Source: Cymbidium sinense (taxonomy: Eukaryota; Streptophyta; Magnoliopsida; Asparagales; Orchidaceae). Taken from it: a stretch of DNA of 64,000 bases. The position numbers were made by a program, and so were the translations under genes. Under the pieces are notes generated by a model, which ran no database searches, was not told where the DNA came from, and saw only the letters and a list, made by a program, of their open reading frames with translations. Below are positions 46,169-58,095 of this stretch, piece by piece (within the stretch, counting starts at the first letter, position 1; each line of letters begins with the position of its first letter). The stretch lies in the NCBI GenBank assembly GCA_021442155.1, contig CM038229.1:68282443-68346442 (forward strand). Reading direction: 5' to 3'.

Positions 46169-48059
46169 TTCTATTTATATTAAGAAATGTGGATATACAT
46201 CTAAAAAGACTTTATTAGAAAGTATAAAATATGATTAAATGAAATTTTGAAACTTAATATGACGCAATGGAGAAGAATGATTCATGTATCCGACTAAGAT
46301 AATAGAATAAAAGCTTGTTGTTATTGTATATTCTATGATGTATGACACAAATATGTGAATAATATGATATAGATATAGAGAATGTATATTTTTAAAATAT
46401 AGGATATACAAATATATATTAGACATGATGTTATAATATTAAATATCAAAAATTTTAAAATTTATAAATTAATTATATAAATTAAATAAATATAAACTAA
46501 TTTTATAAAATGATATTTTATATTTAATTACTTATAAAATAAAAATATATTTAAATTTATTAAATATCTTAAATTCAATTAAAGAAGAAAAACTTATATG
46601 ATATAATAAATTTGTAGGATGAAGTTGCAAAAATTAATTCTTTTATTAAAAGTTAAAAAATAAAGTGTGATATTTAACTTGAATCACAACCACTCTACAC
46701 AAATTTCTATAAAACAAAATTGAATTACCAACAAAACTTTGATTCTAAAAAAGTTTGAAAACTATCAAACATCTTGACCCTAAACTTAATGGTCATATAT
46801 CTCATAATTGTATTTTGATACTAATTTATATGTAAATATGAGGATACCAAAAGACATGATGTGAAGGGATTATTAGAATAAAGAATAACATTCCATAAAC
46901 TAAAACTAAAGAGATAAAAGCATATGCCACAAAATACAATAATGTTTAAAAGAATTTACTTAAACTAACTTTACACTCATAATACAAAAGAAAGAATCCA
47001 ATCCAATAAAAACATAAAAAGTCACGATTATTGAGTGCAAAATTAGAGTACATAAAAAATAAAAGTCAAAGGTTTAAATTTTTATTGTGTCTCTAATTCT
47101 TTTTTTTTTTTTCCTTCTTCTTCTTCTTCTTCTTCTTCTTTTTCTTCTCTCAATATTTATAGCACTAGATAAACTTGATACAACTTCGGAGGTTTGTAGC
47201 AATAAACACATACTTTAGCTTGTTGGAAACTCCAAAACACAAAAGATTGAGAAAGGAGAAAAAGAACTCAAATATAGTGATTAATCTTCAAACACTAATA
47301 CGAGTACTTATAATCTTTAGAGGTAAATGTCCATTAAACACTAAAATATCAATCCTAGACTTATGACTATTGATATGTATTACAATCAACTAACTCAATC
47401 TAATAGCCCACTATACTTACTAACCCTAACACAAATCTATCTAAGTGAAAAGATGATGCATTTTCTCTACCACTTATTGAGGTAGCTTTATGCATCAAAA
47501 CCCAATAAATCTAAACATAGCTTAGCTAATCCATTAAGTTAGCCTAATACAATTGATATATTGGTGAAATTGAGAAATATTTTTAGCATGAGGTTATACG
47601 TTGTCTTGATTTGATGGTATAGATGAGTCAAGTCTAGTCCAATGCTTTTCATTTGATTTGACCAAAAAATAAAATATGTTTGGTTGATTCACTTGAAAAA
47701 AATTGAGTTTATAATCGACTAATAATTTAAGAAAAAATACTTAAACTTTAAGGCTCGTTATATCATATCATATATAAAGATATAAAAATATTTGAATTAT
47801 TTTAAGAGGAAATTATTACCTCCTTTAAGATTTTCCACTCTTTATAGATATAAAGATAAAGTTTTATAAAAAATTATCCTTCTCTTGTACATCTATTGAG
47901 AATCAATTAGAAAACTCAAGAAGTTTCTTAATATGGTATGATAAGTGCATCATATGCTGATTTGACATAGAAAAAAATAGACATGATAATATTATAATAA
48001 ATCCTAAACTGTTGTAATATGAATATATGAAGAACAACGAAATCCTTTCAAAAAAGAAA
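46169..48059. other. AT-rich region, possibly 3' part of the minus-strand copia remnant
   Basis: No coding motif found. On the minus strand around 47165-47100 tgctataaatattgagag followed by a (GAA)n run resembles an LTR promoter and leader, so a 3' LTR of the decayed minus-strand copia may lie near 47000-47600. I could not find its partner. A (CTT)n tract is at 47113-47142. Confidence 0.4.
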
Positions 48060-49860
48060 GATTTATCTCAATTTTGTTTCAAACCTCCTCAAGTATTCAG
48101 ATATTCAATGGAATTAAGGTAACTCTATTGATCATATATGTTGCTATGTTAATAGCCACATTCTAATATGCTTTGGTAGTCTAACATGTAATCGCCTACT
48201 CATAATATATATGTTTAATAAATTATCTTCATCCTCTCAAAAATACAAGTCAATTGAGATTTTCCCAAAAAAAAAAAACTTATGTGATTTGATGTGATTA
48301 TCTACTAATATAATTTGAATTATCATCTTTATAGTTTCTTCTATTTTTAATTGCTTGCTCTTCTTCACCTTCAATCTAGTTTATTCTATGTTATATTTCA
48401 CCTACTAAACCCAATGAACACATTAGGTATATTATTAAAAATATAAGTGCATACCTTCAATAAAGATTATATAAAACCAATAATTTGGCCACCACACATC
48501 TATGTACATCATCTCCAATTTTGTAACTTTATTCTCTCTTCCTACTTTAATGAATTTCACTTTATTATGCCTATTAATAAAACATTATTGGCATAAGTTA
48601 TGCCTAACAAACTTTAAATTTGAAAGCCACTCTTTGAATGAATGATCTTGATTCCATTCCCACTCATATGAATAAGCCTATAATACCAAAAAAAAAAAAA
48701 ATTAAAACTTATAATGGAATTAACAACTACAACTATAATTCTCTAGTTGAAATGCAAATTATAATAATTTTATTTTTCCCAAAGAACCATCATAACTCAC
48801 TCATTCTCTTCCATCCACCACTATTTAAAGCTAGAGTAAGTTCTCCATCATCAAGTTTCCCAATTAAATAAATTTTGCATTAGCTTAATTAGGTGCATGT
48901 CTCGTCTTATAGATCTTTCAAACTTACTCATTAATTGTTTCCATATTATCATGACCAAACCAACATCTAAAAATTCACCACCAACCAATTATTTTTTTTT
49001 TAAATTCATAATAATATAATTTTTAAAAAAATTTATGGTGTATAAAATGAAAAGAAGCATGTGAATCTAAAGCTCTAGATTTAATAATTCTATAAACAAA
49101 CAAAATTAAAGCAACATGTAACTCTTCAGTGACTAAGTTCACCCTATTATTATTTTAATCAACATTCTTCTTCAAGTGAATAGCCTTGTCATAATTTTAG
49201 CACTCCATATTTTTTCATTCTTTGACTTGTCTCTATTATTATTATTTAATTCTTTCATTATTATTATTTTTAGAGCACAAATCAAAAGTCTTGTCACAAG
49301 TATTAACAATAAAATTAAAAATTTAAAACTTCTCTAAAATCTTTCCATCCTACCTCATATATAAAAATAATTTATTACATAATATCAAACTTCAATTTCA
49401 AATTCCTTATAAAATTCCTCATAGTAGCCCTTATTGATTCACAACTATTATGATGTTAAAATAATCAAGACACTTATCTTATCATCAAATCTAGTCTCTA
49501 TTAAGATCAATTCATTCAAGAACATGTTAATTGCACTTAGATGGTCCAACATTGAACCACCTTCATGTATTTTTATATTAAATATTTTATTATTTAATAT
49601 ATCCTATTATATGTCGAGTGTTGCACACATACACACACATAATTTTCATCAAATTTATAGTGATAATTATCATTCCTATTTTTAGAGATATTTTCTTTGA
49701 CAATGTCAAGTGGATCATTCAAAACTTATCTATCAAAGGCATGCTCATAATCTTTTATATACATCCCTCATAATGCAAAGTCCAATTAATCAAATATAGT
49801 GGTTCTCAAAATTAGCCCATCTTTTCAAGTCATCTCGTTCAATCATAACCAAAAACCCTA
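48060..49860 (-). pseudogene. Strongly decayed Ty1/copia gag-protease-integrase on the minus strand
   Basis: No frame above 60 residues survives, but minus-strand translation gives copia signatures in correct order. These are gag (EGGSMLDHLSAINMFLNELI and FDDKISVLIIL, about 49600-49440); a zinc-knuckle relic (CYN-DKA-HLKKN, about 49215-49175); protease (ALDSHASFHFIHHKF, where the catalytic D-S-G reads D-S-H, about 49085-49030); integrase core (VKFIKVGRENKVTKLEMMYI followed by DVWWP, about 48560-48490); and the integrase end (INIATYMINRV, about 48170-48130). RT and RNase H are absent or beyond recognition. It is a different copia lineage from the one at 39175. Confidence 0.65.
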
Positions 49861-50234
49861 ATATCAATTATTGAGAAATAGAAAAAATCTAATTAAAATA
49901 TAGAGAATAAAATAATAGGATATATGATAAGAAAGAAGGTCAATACATAAAGACATATAAATATTTCATACATGTTCACCCAATTGATAGATATTTCTAT
50001 TCTCGTTGTTATAGAATGCACTATAAATTGATTGTAGAGAAAATACAATTATGATTTATTTAATTTAATATAACACTCATGACTAAAATTTGACAAACAT
50101 ATTTTCTTTGTCAGGCAAAATTTATCCTCCATAGCATAATAATGAAACTTTTAATATATTAGTAAAACTTTAGAATGATTATTAATTTACCAAACCTAAT
50201 GACATATATGAGTTAGGTTAAGGTCAACATCTTG

Positions 50235-50632
50235 TTATAGTTTTTCGTCTAATACATCAACAACAATAATAACAACAACAAGCCTTAATCCCACTAAGTG
50301 GGGTCGGCTACATGAATCTTTCGTCTCCATTGTGTTCAATTATGTGTCAAATTATCATTTAATTCAAGTATACTAAGATCATTTTTTATACATCTTAACC
50401 AAGCCTTTTTAGGTCTACTTCTATCTTTCTTAACATAAAGAAATCTAATGATCTACTCTCCTAATCGTCATCGACGGCCGACATTTTATGTAAACCATCT
50501 AAGCAACTCTCTAATCTTATCTCCACCTGAGCTACTAGCTTTTGCCCGAACATACTCATTTCACATTTTATCTCTAAGAGTAAAGCCACTCATCCACCTG
50601 AGCATCCTCATATCTGCAACACTTAACTTAAA
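50235..50632 (-). mobile_element. 5'-truncated RTE-type LINE, 3' end, minus strand
   Basis: The minus strand reads, in several frames, LRWMSGFTLRDKM, RSRPKKAWLRCIKNDLS and TQWRRKIHVADPT, the C terminus of plant RTE-type reverse transcriptase. It is followed by ccgaccccacttagtgggattaaggc and a (TTG)n-like tail (50290-50235). It has stops and lacks the upstream RT and endonuclease, typical of an aborted insertion. Confidence 0.7.
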
Positions 50633-50649
50633 TACACTCAAATAAAATA

Positions 50650-51551
50650 TATCATTCATTAATTATAAGATATACCAAAATTCCAAATCTATAAAATCTA
50701 ATATGTATAATAAACCAAATTATAATTATCCCAAAGCAACAATATATGCCAAATAAATATATTTTATGAAAAAAAAAAACACAAATGTTTTCACATAATA
50801 ACAAGCATTATTTTATTAAATTTTATAAATGTCAAATAAAGTAACTAGTTATTAATTTATTAATTTAGAAAAATACCACCTTCCTCTCCTCCCATTCTCA
50901 AAAATAAAAATATAAAGGCAGTATCATCAAATGTATGTACATCCTCCTCTCGACTTCTTATTCCATACTTTTTAATAAATAAGAGATAATGTGGTCCTAT
51001 ATCCCCTCCCGTAGTATCAAGTTAAAGAGTCCTATAGACAATATGGCGGTTGAGTAGCTACCAACCAAGGAAGTAATTTCCTCGCCCTCCATTAATTGCC
51101 GCCAGTAACTATATAAAGTTAAAATTCTAAGTACTTTAAAATTATTATGGATGCCATGCTTAAACACTTGAGCAGCTTGCCCGGGGGGCCCGATCCTGCT
51201 CCCAACTAACCCAACCCGTACAGCTCCGAATAAATATTAATTGTAATTAAAAAGCTCACTCATTGGTGCACAAGAGATATTGAGGATCATTTGGCCTCAT
51301 TTCATAATTAATACTTTCTTATGACTATTTATTGATTTTTTTTATATATATATAAGCTCTCAATCACTAAATTAAGATGACTTATATGTCAAAAAATATA
51401 ATAACTAAAAAAAATTTACTAAATTTGTGAATATAAATTTGTATTAAATTATATTATTTATATAAAATAATATGATGATAAATAAGAATATATTCAAAAA
51501 GATATGAAATTGACATGCATATGGCTACCAAAATGATTAATTCAATCATCC
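50650..51551. other. Spacer, no gene seen
   Basis: AT-rich with a short GC-rich patch (51180-51230). No element border or reading frame of note. It is the left flank of the large gypsy element. Confidence 0.55.
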
Positions 51552-51556
51552 ACACT

Positions 51557-52482
51557 TGATATGGCTCTCAAAATACCACTAGCCAAAGCACAAATCTTGA
51601 TGTCGAAAGCTATATGATTTTGAGTCAAAACCGATCGATCAAAGACTTAAAATAACATTAATCTTTGACATCAATTAAATCCCAAAATAGCTCTCAAATA
51701 TGGGGTGTTTATAGTCAAATCGAGCGTCTCGACGAGCCGGATCTAATGAGCCTAAGATCTCATAATTCCGACTTCATTTGGGCATCCAAATGCTCAAAAT
51801 ACATCAAATGATCAAAGGAATCATCAGCCGTCCGATCGAGGGGAGTGGTATGGGTCTTACATGAATTTCAAGAATGCCCTCCTCTATAACAGCCTTCATT
51901 CCTCAATGCCAGTGAAGAACAAATGGTGAAGAAGAAGAGAGAAGCAAGGGAAGAAGAGGAGCCACCGCCGACGATCGAATCACCACCGCGCCATCGCCAG
52001 GATCCAGGCCATTTGCCCAAGCAAGGAAGAAGAGGAAGAGTCCAGTAAGAAGAAGAGGAAGAGTCGAAGAAGGAAGAAGATGAAGAGTCAGAAGGGAAGA
52101 GGAAAAGTCAAGCAAAGGAAGAAGAAGCAAGATCCTCCAAGCAAGGTCGCACCGCCTCCATCAACCACCATCACCGGCCACCTTCATCGCTAATTGTCCC
52201 TGCATCTCCACCTACTACCAACAACTATTACAACCTGATCGTTGTTACATAGCTATTTTTCCTCCCTCATATGCAATTCTGTAATCCCGTTATCAGGAAG
52301 ACTTTGTACTCTGAAACAGATACATAGTTGAAGCTTTTTACTGGGCTAAGCCCGGTGATTTTTTCCCTCTTTTCGAGGTTTTCCACGTTAAAAATTCTGT
52401 TCTCTTGTTCTTTTAATTACGTGTGCCGGACTTCACAAGGCTAAGGCGAACTTTCACTCTACGACCGGTTTTAAAGACGCAA
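51557..52482 (+). repeat. 5' LTR of the large gypsy element
   Basis: Same family phrases as 11737-12855, with a short purine array (52020-52130) and a lost TATA box: the region at 51885-51900 reads ctcctctataacagcc, the equivalent of ctataaatagg. The end is damaged (gacgcaatgcacgtcgtgg), and the primer-binding-like site is partly deleted, so the border is approximate. Confidence 0.8.
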
Positions 52483-52599
52483 TGCACGTCGTGGATGAAA
52501 ACCCTTCAACCACAATTTCCGTGAACATCCACGTTATGGCCAATACAACACTGTTACAACTGAGTCTCACTCCAACTCGTCATTCTCAAAACCCATCCT

Positions 52600-53450
52600 C
52601 AACCAAGACGCTTTGAGGCAACGGGGAATCTCTTTGGAAGATCGCGGTCCGTCGAATGGAGGAGTCTCAAAATAAAATGTTCCATTTTTGCAAGGACTAC
52701 AACAACCGCTACTAGAAACATATCTCCCAAGATCGGCCGTCGGAGGAGGTCAAAACGCTAATCCTCCCGACACTGGAGTTCCTCATGGAGACCGATCTCG
52801 ACATCAAGTACTACCATCCATCACGCTACCAACCTTAAATCCACCAATCATTGATAGCTTCACACATGCTCATCTTGTTAATCCCGCCGACATTCGCATG
52901 TATGCTTAATACAAGATGAATTTCACCTTCAAGAGAAATCATCTTCACCCACACCGCGTTATGAGGAATCTCGCCTTTATCCAAGTCATTCTTCAACATC
53001 CAATTCCGTAGGTTTCAAGCTTCCGAGCATTGATTCCTATGATGGGGCAACCCACCCAGAACACATCGACACTTACAGACTATCATGCATATCCAAGCTC
53101 CACAGCTTTGTCGTCTTTTTCTCGTACCCTCAAAGGGCAAGCTCGCACTTGGTTCTACTCTCTTCCAAGGGGATCCATCCACACCTTTAACGAACTCGCC
53201 AGGTTCTTTGTGGAACAGTTTATTGCAAATCGGAGAATCATTAAAGATTCCTCCCATCTTTCCGGTATTCGACAAAACGAAGGTAAATTACTCAAAGAAT
53301 ATTTCCAAAGGTTCTCCTTAGAAGCTCGCCAAATGAGTAGAATCAACTAAGGGAGTTTTCTTGAGGACTCCGCCCAGGCCTTTCTATTCGCCATTAAGGA
53401 CACCGCTTCATATGTCACTTAGTTCATCGTAGAAGCACAAATCTCCATGA
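52600..53450 (+). pseudogene. gypsy gag, main part
   Basis: Capsid protein of the element. From about 52650 a frame with several breaks leads to the longest stretch at 53030-53350, with GQARTWFYSLPRGSIHTFNE, LARFFVEQFIANRR and EYFQRFSLEARQM: the Retrotrans_gag core (PF03732-type). The preceding part (FKLPSIDSYDGATHPEHIDT, in another frame near 53010) is the usual start of the Tat gag core. At least two frameshifts and several stops. Confidence 0.8.
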
Positions 53451-53459
53451 TAGCTATTA

Positions 53460-53800
53460 ATGCTCATCGCAAATAATTTGAACAATATGCGGGAAACGAA
53501 AAAAACACCCAGAAATGTGGACCGACAGCCCATCAAAAGAAGCGTAGTCGGATCTCCTCCACCCACCCCATATCAACAACGTGAACTCGACCGACATACA
53601 CACCACAACACATCTCGTGTTAACCTCCTCGATGGCTATTGAAGTGAAGAAAATATCAAGCGCATCCATTGAAACAATTCGTGAAATCGAGCAATATTGT
53701 TATTTTCATCAAGCTGGACATACCATCAAGCATGCATACAACTCAAGGAAGAAATCGAGACTCATTCAACAAGGATATCTACGTCGTTTGTGAAGAATCA
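53460..53800 (+). pseudogene. gypsy gag C-terminal/nucleocapsid part
   Basis: A frame at 53581-53793 contains EIEQYCYFHQAGHTIKHAYN and SRLIQQGYLRRL. This is the Tat-type C-terminal gag motif with cysteine, histidines and a basic tail that precedes the protease. The expected second cysteine is replaced by alanine in HAYN. Frameshifted relative to the gag core. Confidence 0.65.
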
Positions 53801-54054
53801 CCACCTCAAACAAACACACCTCCATTTGGGGAACCAGACAATCATCACAAAACAACCAAATAATCATCAAATAATTGGAAAAAATTGAAACAATCGCAGA
53901 GGATCGATACTACATAATCAAGTTCTCGCATCGCCTTCCAAAGAACCGTGAGTTGAAGAAGTCTCGTGATCATTCCATCACTTTAATGATTCTGGACTTA
54001 AGGAGTCCATATCCTCATCAAGATCCACTTGTCATCGGAGCGGATTGATCCTTG

Positions 54055-54425
54055 TTATAACGTTAAAGAATTTTGATCGACATGGGAGTCACGGATGTCT
54101 TATTTTACTCAACTTTTCTTAACATGCGGTAAAGCAAAGCTCCAACCAGGACCACTTATATGGGTTTGATAATCACCCAAGACGCGGAAGGGATATCACT
54201 CTTCCTGTTACCCTCGGAGAATTCCCTCGACAAGTGACTCATTTAATCCAATTCATGGTGGTTAAGTCAGATTCTGCATATAATGCAATCTTCGGGAGGC
54301 CCCTCCAATCAATTTTTGGTGCTATCACTTCAGTGCCTCATCTGAAGATAAAATTTCCTACCCCCGGTGGAGTTGGGGTGGTTTGTGGAAATCAACAGAA
54401 TCAATCATGTTATCTCGCATAAAGC
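54055..54425 (+). pseudogene. gypsy aspartic protease remnant
   Basis: Processing enzyme of gag-pol. A frame around 54069-54110 reads LIDMGVTDVLFYSTF, where family members have D-T/S-G; here the triad is D-M-G, so catalysis is lost. The frame 54234-54422 follows with FMVVKSDSAYNAIFGRPLQ and HLKIKFPTPGGVGVVCGNQQ, the flap-to-C-terminal region typical of Tat proteases. Confidence 0.75.
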
Positions 54426-54589
54426 AACCGCCTTCCATCACCTTCAAAGATCAAGATCTTAACTTTCGAGATGAAAGAGTACCTCAAAAGCTTCAGAAGA
54501 TTTACTCTCAATAACATTATCGATGATCAACCATTCAAAGTGCAAGTGGGATCTTTACTCAAGAACAAAGGGAAAAGTATATAAATTTC

Positions 54590-55260
54590 TTACAAAATCA
54601 AGACATATTTGCTTGAGTCCAGATATGCCGAGGTCGACCCCAATGTAATCACACACTCCTCAAAATTAATCCAACGCTCAAACCAATCATCCAAAAGAAG
54701 CGAGTTTTGCACCATCGCCTTTGAACAAGAAGTTAACAAGCTCATGGGATTCATAATGCATTACCCAACATGGCTAGCAAATATTGTCATGGTTAAAAAA
54801 ATAAATGGAACATGGAGGATGTGTTGATTACATCGATCTTAATAAGGCCTCAAAGGATAGTTTTCCTCTTCCTCGAATCGATCAATTGTGGACGCTACGT
54901 CCGACATCAAATGCTCGCTTTTTTGATGCTTATTCGGTACAATCAAATAAAGATGAACCCAATAGATGAAGAGGCTACAATTTCAAACATACCAAGGTTT
55001 ATACTGTTACCAAGTCATGCCATTTGGATTAAAAAATGCTGGTGCTACCTATCAATGCCTTATGAATAAGGTTTTTAAAGACCTACTAGGCCACACGATG
55101 GAGGTGTATGTGGATGACATGTTAGTGAAAAGCTTAGAAAAGTCACAACATATTTCAGACTTAGAAGCATGTTTTGACCTTCGACGCTATATAACATACG
55201 ACTTAACCACCAAGTGTGCTTTTTGGCTCTGAAAATTTATGGATTTATGGTAACTCACCG
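54590..55260 (+). pseudogene. gypsy reverse transcriptase (broken)
   Basis: Frame 54609-54827 carries EQEVNKLMGFIMHYPTWLAN and MVKKINGTWRMC, the RT fingers. After stops, 54966-55232 has YQVMPFGLKNAGATYQCLMN, KVFKDLLGHTMEVYVDDMLV (YVDD at 55107-55118) and KSLEKSQHISDLEACF. The palm motif with the first aspartate (about 54900) is degraded by frameshifts and reads in no single frame. Confidence 0.85.
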
Positions 55261-55549
55261 TGGGATAGAGGCTAACCCCGAGAAAATCAAAGCTCCAAGA
55301 TATGATTCCTCCAAAGAATATCAAAGACGCTCAACGCTTTGAATGGTCAAATTGTCGCATTATCCCGCTTCCTGCCTGGGACAAATATACTTCTTTAAAA
55401 TATTGAAGGGAGCTAAAAATAATAATTTCAATGGACCGATGAATGTCGATGTTTTTGAGCAACTAAAAGAATATCTAGCATCTCCACCCTATCCAAACAT
55501 ATTCAAGGAGAAACGTTATACTTATATATAGCTTTCTTCCACGCAATAA
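55261..55549 (+). pseudogene. gypsy RT thumb/connection remnant
   Basis: Contains GIEANPEKIKAPRYD-like words and, in the frame 55343-55531, SHYPASCLGQIYFFKILKGA and DVFEQLKEYLASPP. This is the connection between RT and RNase H in plant gypsy elements, with frame breaks. Confidence 0.65.
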
Positions 55550-56310
55550 GTGAAGAAGATGGGGCACAACAACCAAATTTATTCAAGAAAATTCTCTGAT
55601 ATAGAAAGTCGTTATCCATTTGCGATAAAGTGGGCTCTTTTATCAAAATTGGCCCATACTTTCAAGCTCACACCATCTGCTAACTAATTTACCATTAAGG
55701 GCCATCTTACGTAAGCATCCGGGAGGTTAATCAAATGGTTCAGAACTGGGAGAATTTGATATAAATTTTCTACCTCGACCATAAAGTCTCAAATACTTGC
55801 AGAGACTTTATAGTGGAATGCACCAACCCAACTCAGAAGAGCTATTCGTTACGTCTTTCATCTCCTCAATGGACTCTCTATGTTGATGGAGCTTCAGAGT
55901 ATCGGTCGGGATCCTACTTGTTTCCCCAAAGAAAATACCCAGAGTATGAACTTCGCAAAATTCTAACTAATAACATGGTCAATATGAGGCTCTCATCGCA
56001 AGGTTGAGACTCGCCATCGACTGCGAAGCCCAAAACTTAGTAATTCACACTGACTCCCAGCTTGTCGCCTTCTAAGTTGGTGCAATATCTTCACTTGGTA
56101 AAATCCCTTCTTACTCATTTCAAGACACATCAAATAATCAACATACTACGAGAGAAGAATACTCGGGCTGACGCTCTTGCTAAGCTTGCTACCTCTACCA
56201 CTGGAGATCTATTTAAGAGAAAGCATGTTGAAGAAATACATTTTCCTAGTATCCAAGGGTCATGGGTAATTCAAACTATTGATGAGGAAAAGAACGCTCG
56301 TGGATAATCC
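55550..56310 (+). pseudogene. gypsy RNase H region (broken)
   Basis: Two RNase H-like parts are visible. The first is weak (about 55550-55800, with KWALLSKLAHTFKLTPSAN). The second, at 55855-56240, has QWTLYVDGASEYRSG, RLAIDCEAQNLVIHTDSQLV and INILREKNTRADALAKLATS. A second, archaeal-type RNase H of this kind is a known mark of the Tat group. Frameshifts and stops occur at about 55680, 55900 and 56008. Confidence 0.75.
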
Positions 56311-56439
56311 CATCCTATCTTTTCTACAAGAAGGAACCCTTCCTCAAGATCCAACTTCCAACTAGTCTCCTCAAGACAAGCTTCAAACTTTGCTATTATT
56401 GAGGTGAACTATACAAGCGAAGCTTTCGGTCCATATCTC

Positions 56440-57420
56440 AAATGCCTTCCACCTTGTCGACATGCGTTAAGAGAGGTTCACTCGTGAATATGTAGAGAAC
56501 ACCTTGAGGAAGAGCATCCTTAAAATCAGAGACAAGGGTTTTATTGGCCTACAATGAAACAAGACGCCTTTGGAGTTCACAAAAAATGTGCAAATTGCAT
56601 TCTAACCTCCCTCACATGCCGCATGCAACTCTCATCCATTCAAAGCCCGCGGCCCTTTGCTCGTGGGATTGATATCATGGGACCTTTTCCACAGCATCGG
56701 GCAACGAAAGTTCATCATTCTAGCCGCCTACTTCACCAAATGGGTAGAGGGAACCACTCGCTAAAATCACGAGGCAAATGCCAAACAATTTGTCCGGAAA
56801 AATATAATATGTCGATTCGGTCTTCCCGCAAAGATCATCACCGACAACAAAACTCAATTTATCGGAAAAGTCTTTACGCCCTTTTGCAAAGATCTTCACA
56901 TTCGCATCGCATACAGTAGCACATCCTCAAACCAATGGGCAAACCGGTTGCCAATAGACCATACTCAAAGGACTAAAACACATCTTGAGAAGGTGGGGCA
57001 ATGGGTTGACTTCCCAATGTTCTTTGGGCCTACCGCACACCACGCACAACCGGGTGAGACACGATAACTTGTGTTTTGGTACGTGGTTATCATACTGGAT
57101 ATCTCCAAGTCCAAGAGTCCGCTTTTTTGATCATGGTAATGAAGAAAAACTCAAGACTGAGATCTACTCTCAAACTCGTGATATGGCTACTTCTGACCGC
57201 TCTATCACCAACGGGTAGCTCACCACTTCAACAAGAGTGAAACCTCCCCATATCCGTTTATGACTTGGTCCTCAAGTCTCGAGTCGCAGTAAAGGCCCTC
57301 AGCAATAAACTCTCACCTCTCCGGGATGGTCCGTGTGTAGTTATAGCTATGGTCAAGCCAGGAATGTTCAAGCTCAAGGACCTAGAAGGAAAACTCTACC
57401 TCAACTTGGAATACTAAGAA
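56440..57420 (+). pseudogene. gypsy integrase (broken)
   Basis: Zinc-binding part: VHKKCANCILTSLTCRMQ (56575-56620). The core follows in changing frames: GIDIMGPFP (56670), AYFTKWVEGTT (56728) and KIITDNKTQFIGK (56835). The glutamate region reads SNQWANRLPIDHTQ where the family has a G-Q-x-E motif, so the third acidic residue appears lost. A C-terminal KVKPGMFKLKDLEG-like phrase lies near 57350-57390. Several stops; not active. Confidence 0.78.
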
Positions 57421-57494
57421 TCTTCAAAAATATTATCGAATCCTTACTGCATAATTATTGTGACTTTTATCCCGTCTGTCATTTCATCCTCGTA

Positions 57495-57575
57495 TAACTG
57501 ACCCCACCTAGTGGGATTAAAACTTGTTGTTAATGTTGTTGTTGTCATCGTCATTGTTGTTCAGTTGTTGTTTTC
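57495..57575 (+). mobile_element. Very short RTE LINE 3' end inserted after integrase
   Basis: The sequence tgaccccacctagtgggatt followed by aaaacttgttgttaatgttgttgttg matches, in opposite orientation, the 3' end of the LINE at 50235-50632. Only the last 30 bases or so and a TTG-rich tail are present. Chance similarity of the tail is possible, but the ccccac-tagtggg word makes an insertion more likely. Confidence 0.5.
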
Positions 57576-57729
57576 TCTTGAAGCTCGTACCTGTGTCTTA
57601 TGATTATATCATTGAACTAGTGAATCCACAGCTTTGTTCTAACAAGATTTATTTTTTCTTTACTTTTCCTACCACTTGAGAAATATACAACTTATGTTAC
57701 ATCTCATTGGGATACATCAATCCCAAGGG

Positions 57730-57895
57730 GACTCGATTGACCTCTTCCGCATGTGTTAATATCATTAAGCAAAAATTCTCGACAAACAACCAAAGGTCAA
57801 AAGGTCCCTTCCAACCTCTTCCATACGTTAACGCCATCGAGTAACACTCGACAAATTGGATAGGTCAAAAATCCTTAGTGGATCCAACTCGCCCA
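57730..57895 (+). repeat. Array A in the large gypsy element (two units)
   Basis: Two units with gacctcttcc, cattaagcaaaaattctcgaca and aggtcaaaaggtcc, closely related to 13103-14835. The second unit ends in ccttagtggatccaac like the last units of the array in the non-autonomous element. Confidence 0.85.
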
Positions 57896-58095
57896 TATTA
57901 GCAACGTTAAAGGTATTTTTTGACCAATTACCCCAAATAGGTGAAAACAAGATGAGGGCGTATAAAAAAAAAAGAGTGTATATCCAGATATCATTGACGG
58001 CATTAATACGATGATATAAGAAGGAATTAAGATCCTGATACACGATAACAACATTACATAGAACAAACGACGAAGAAAGACATCCACAACCGAAG

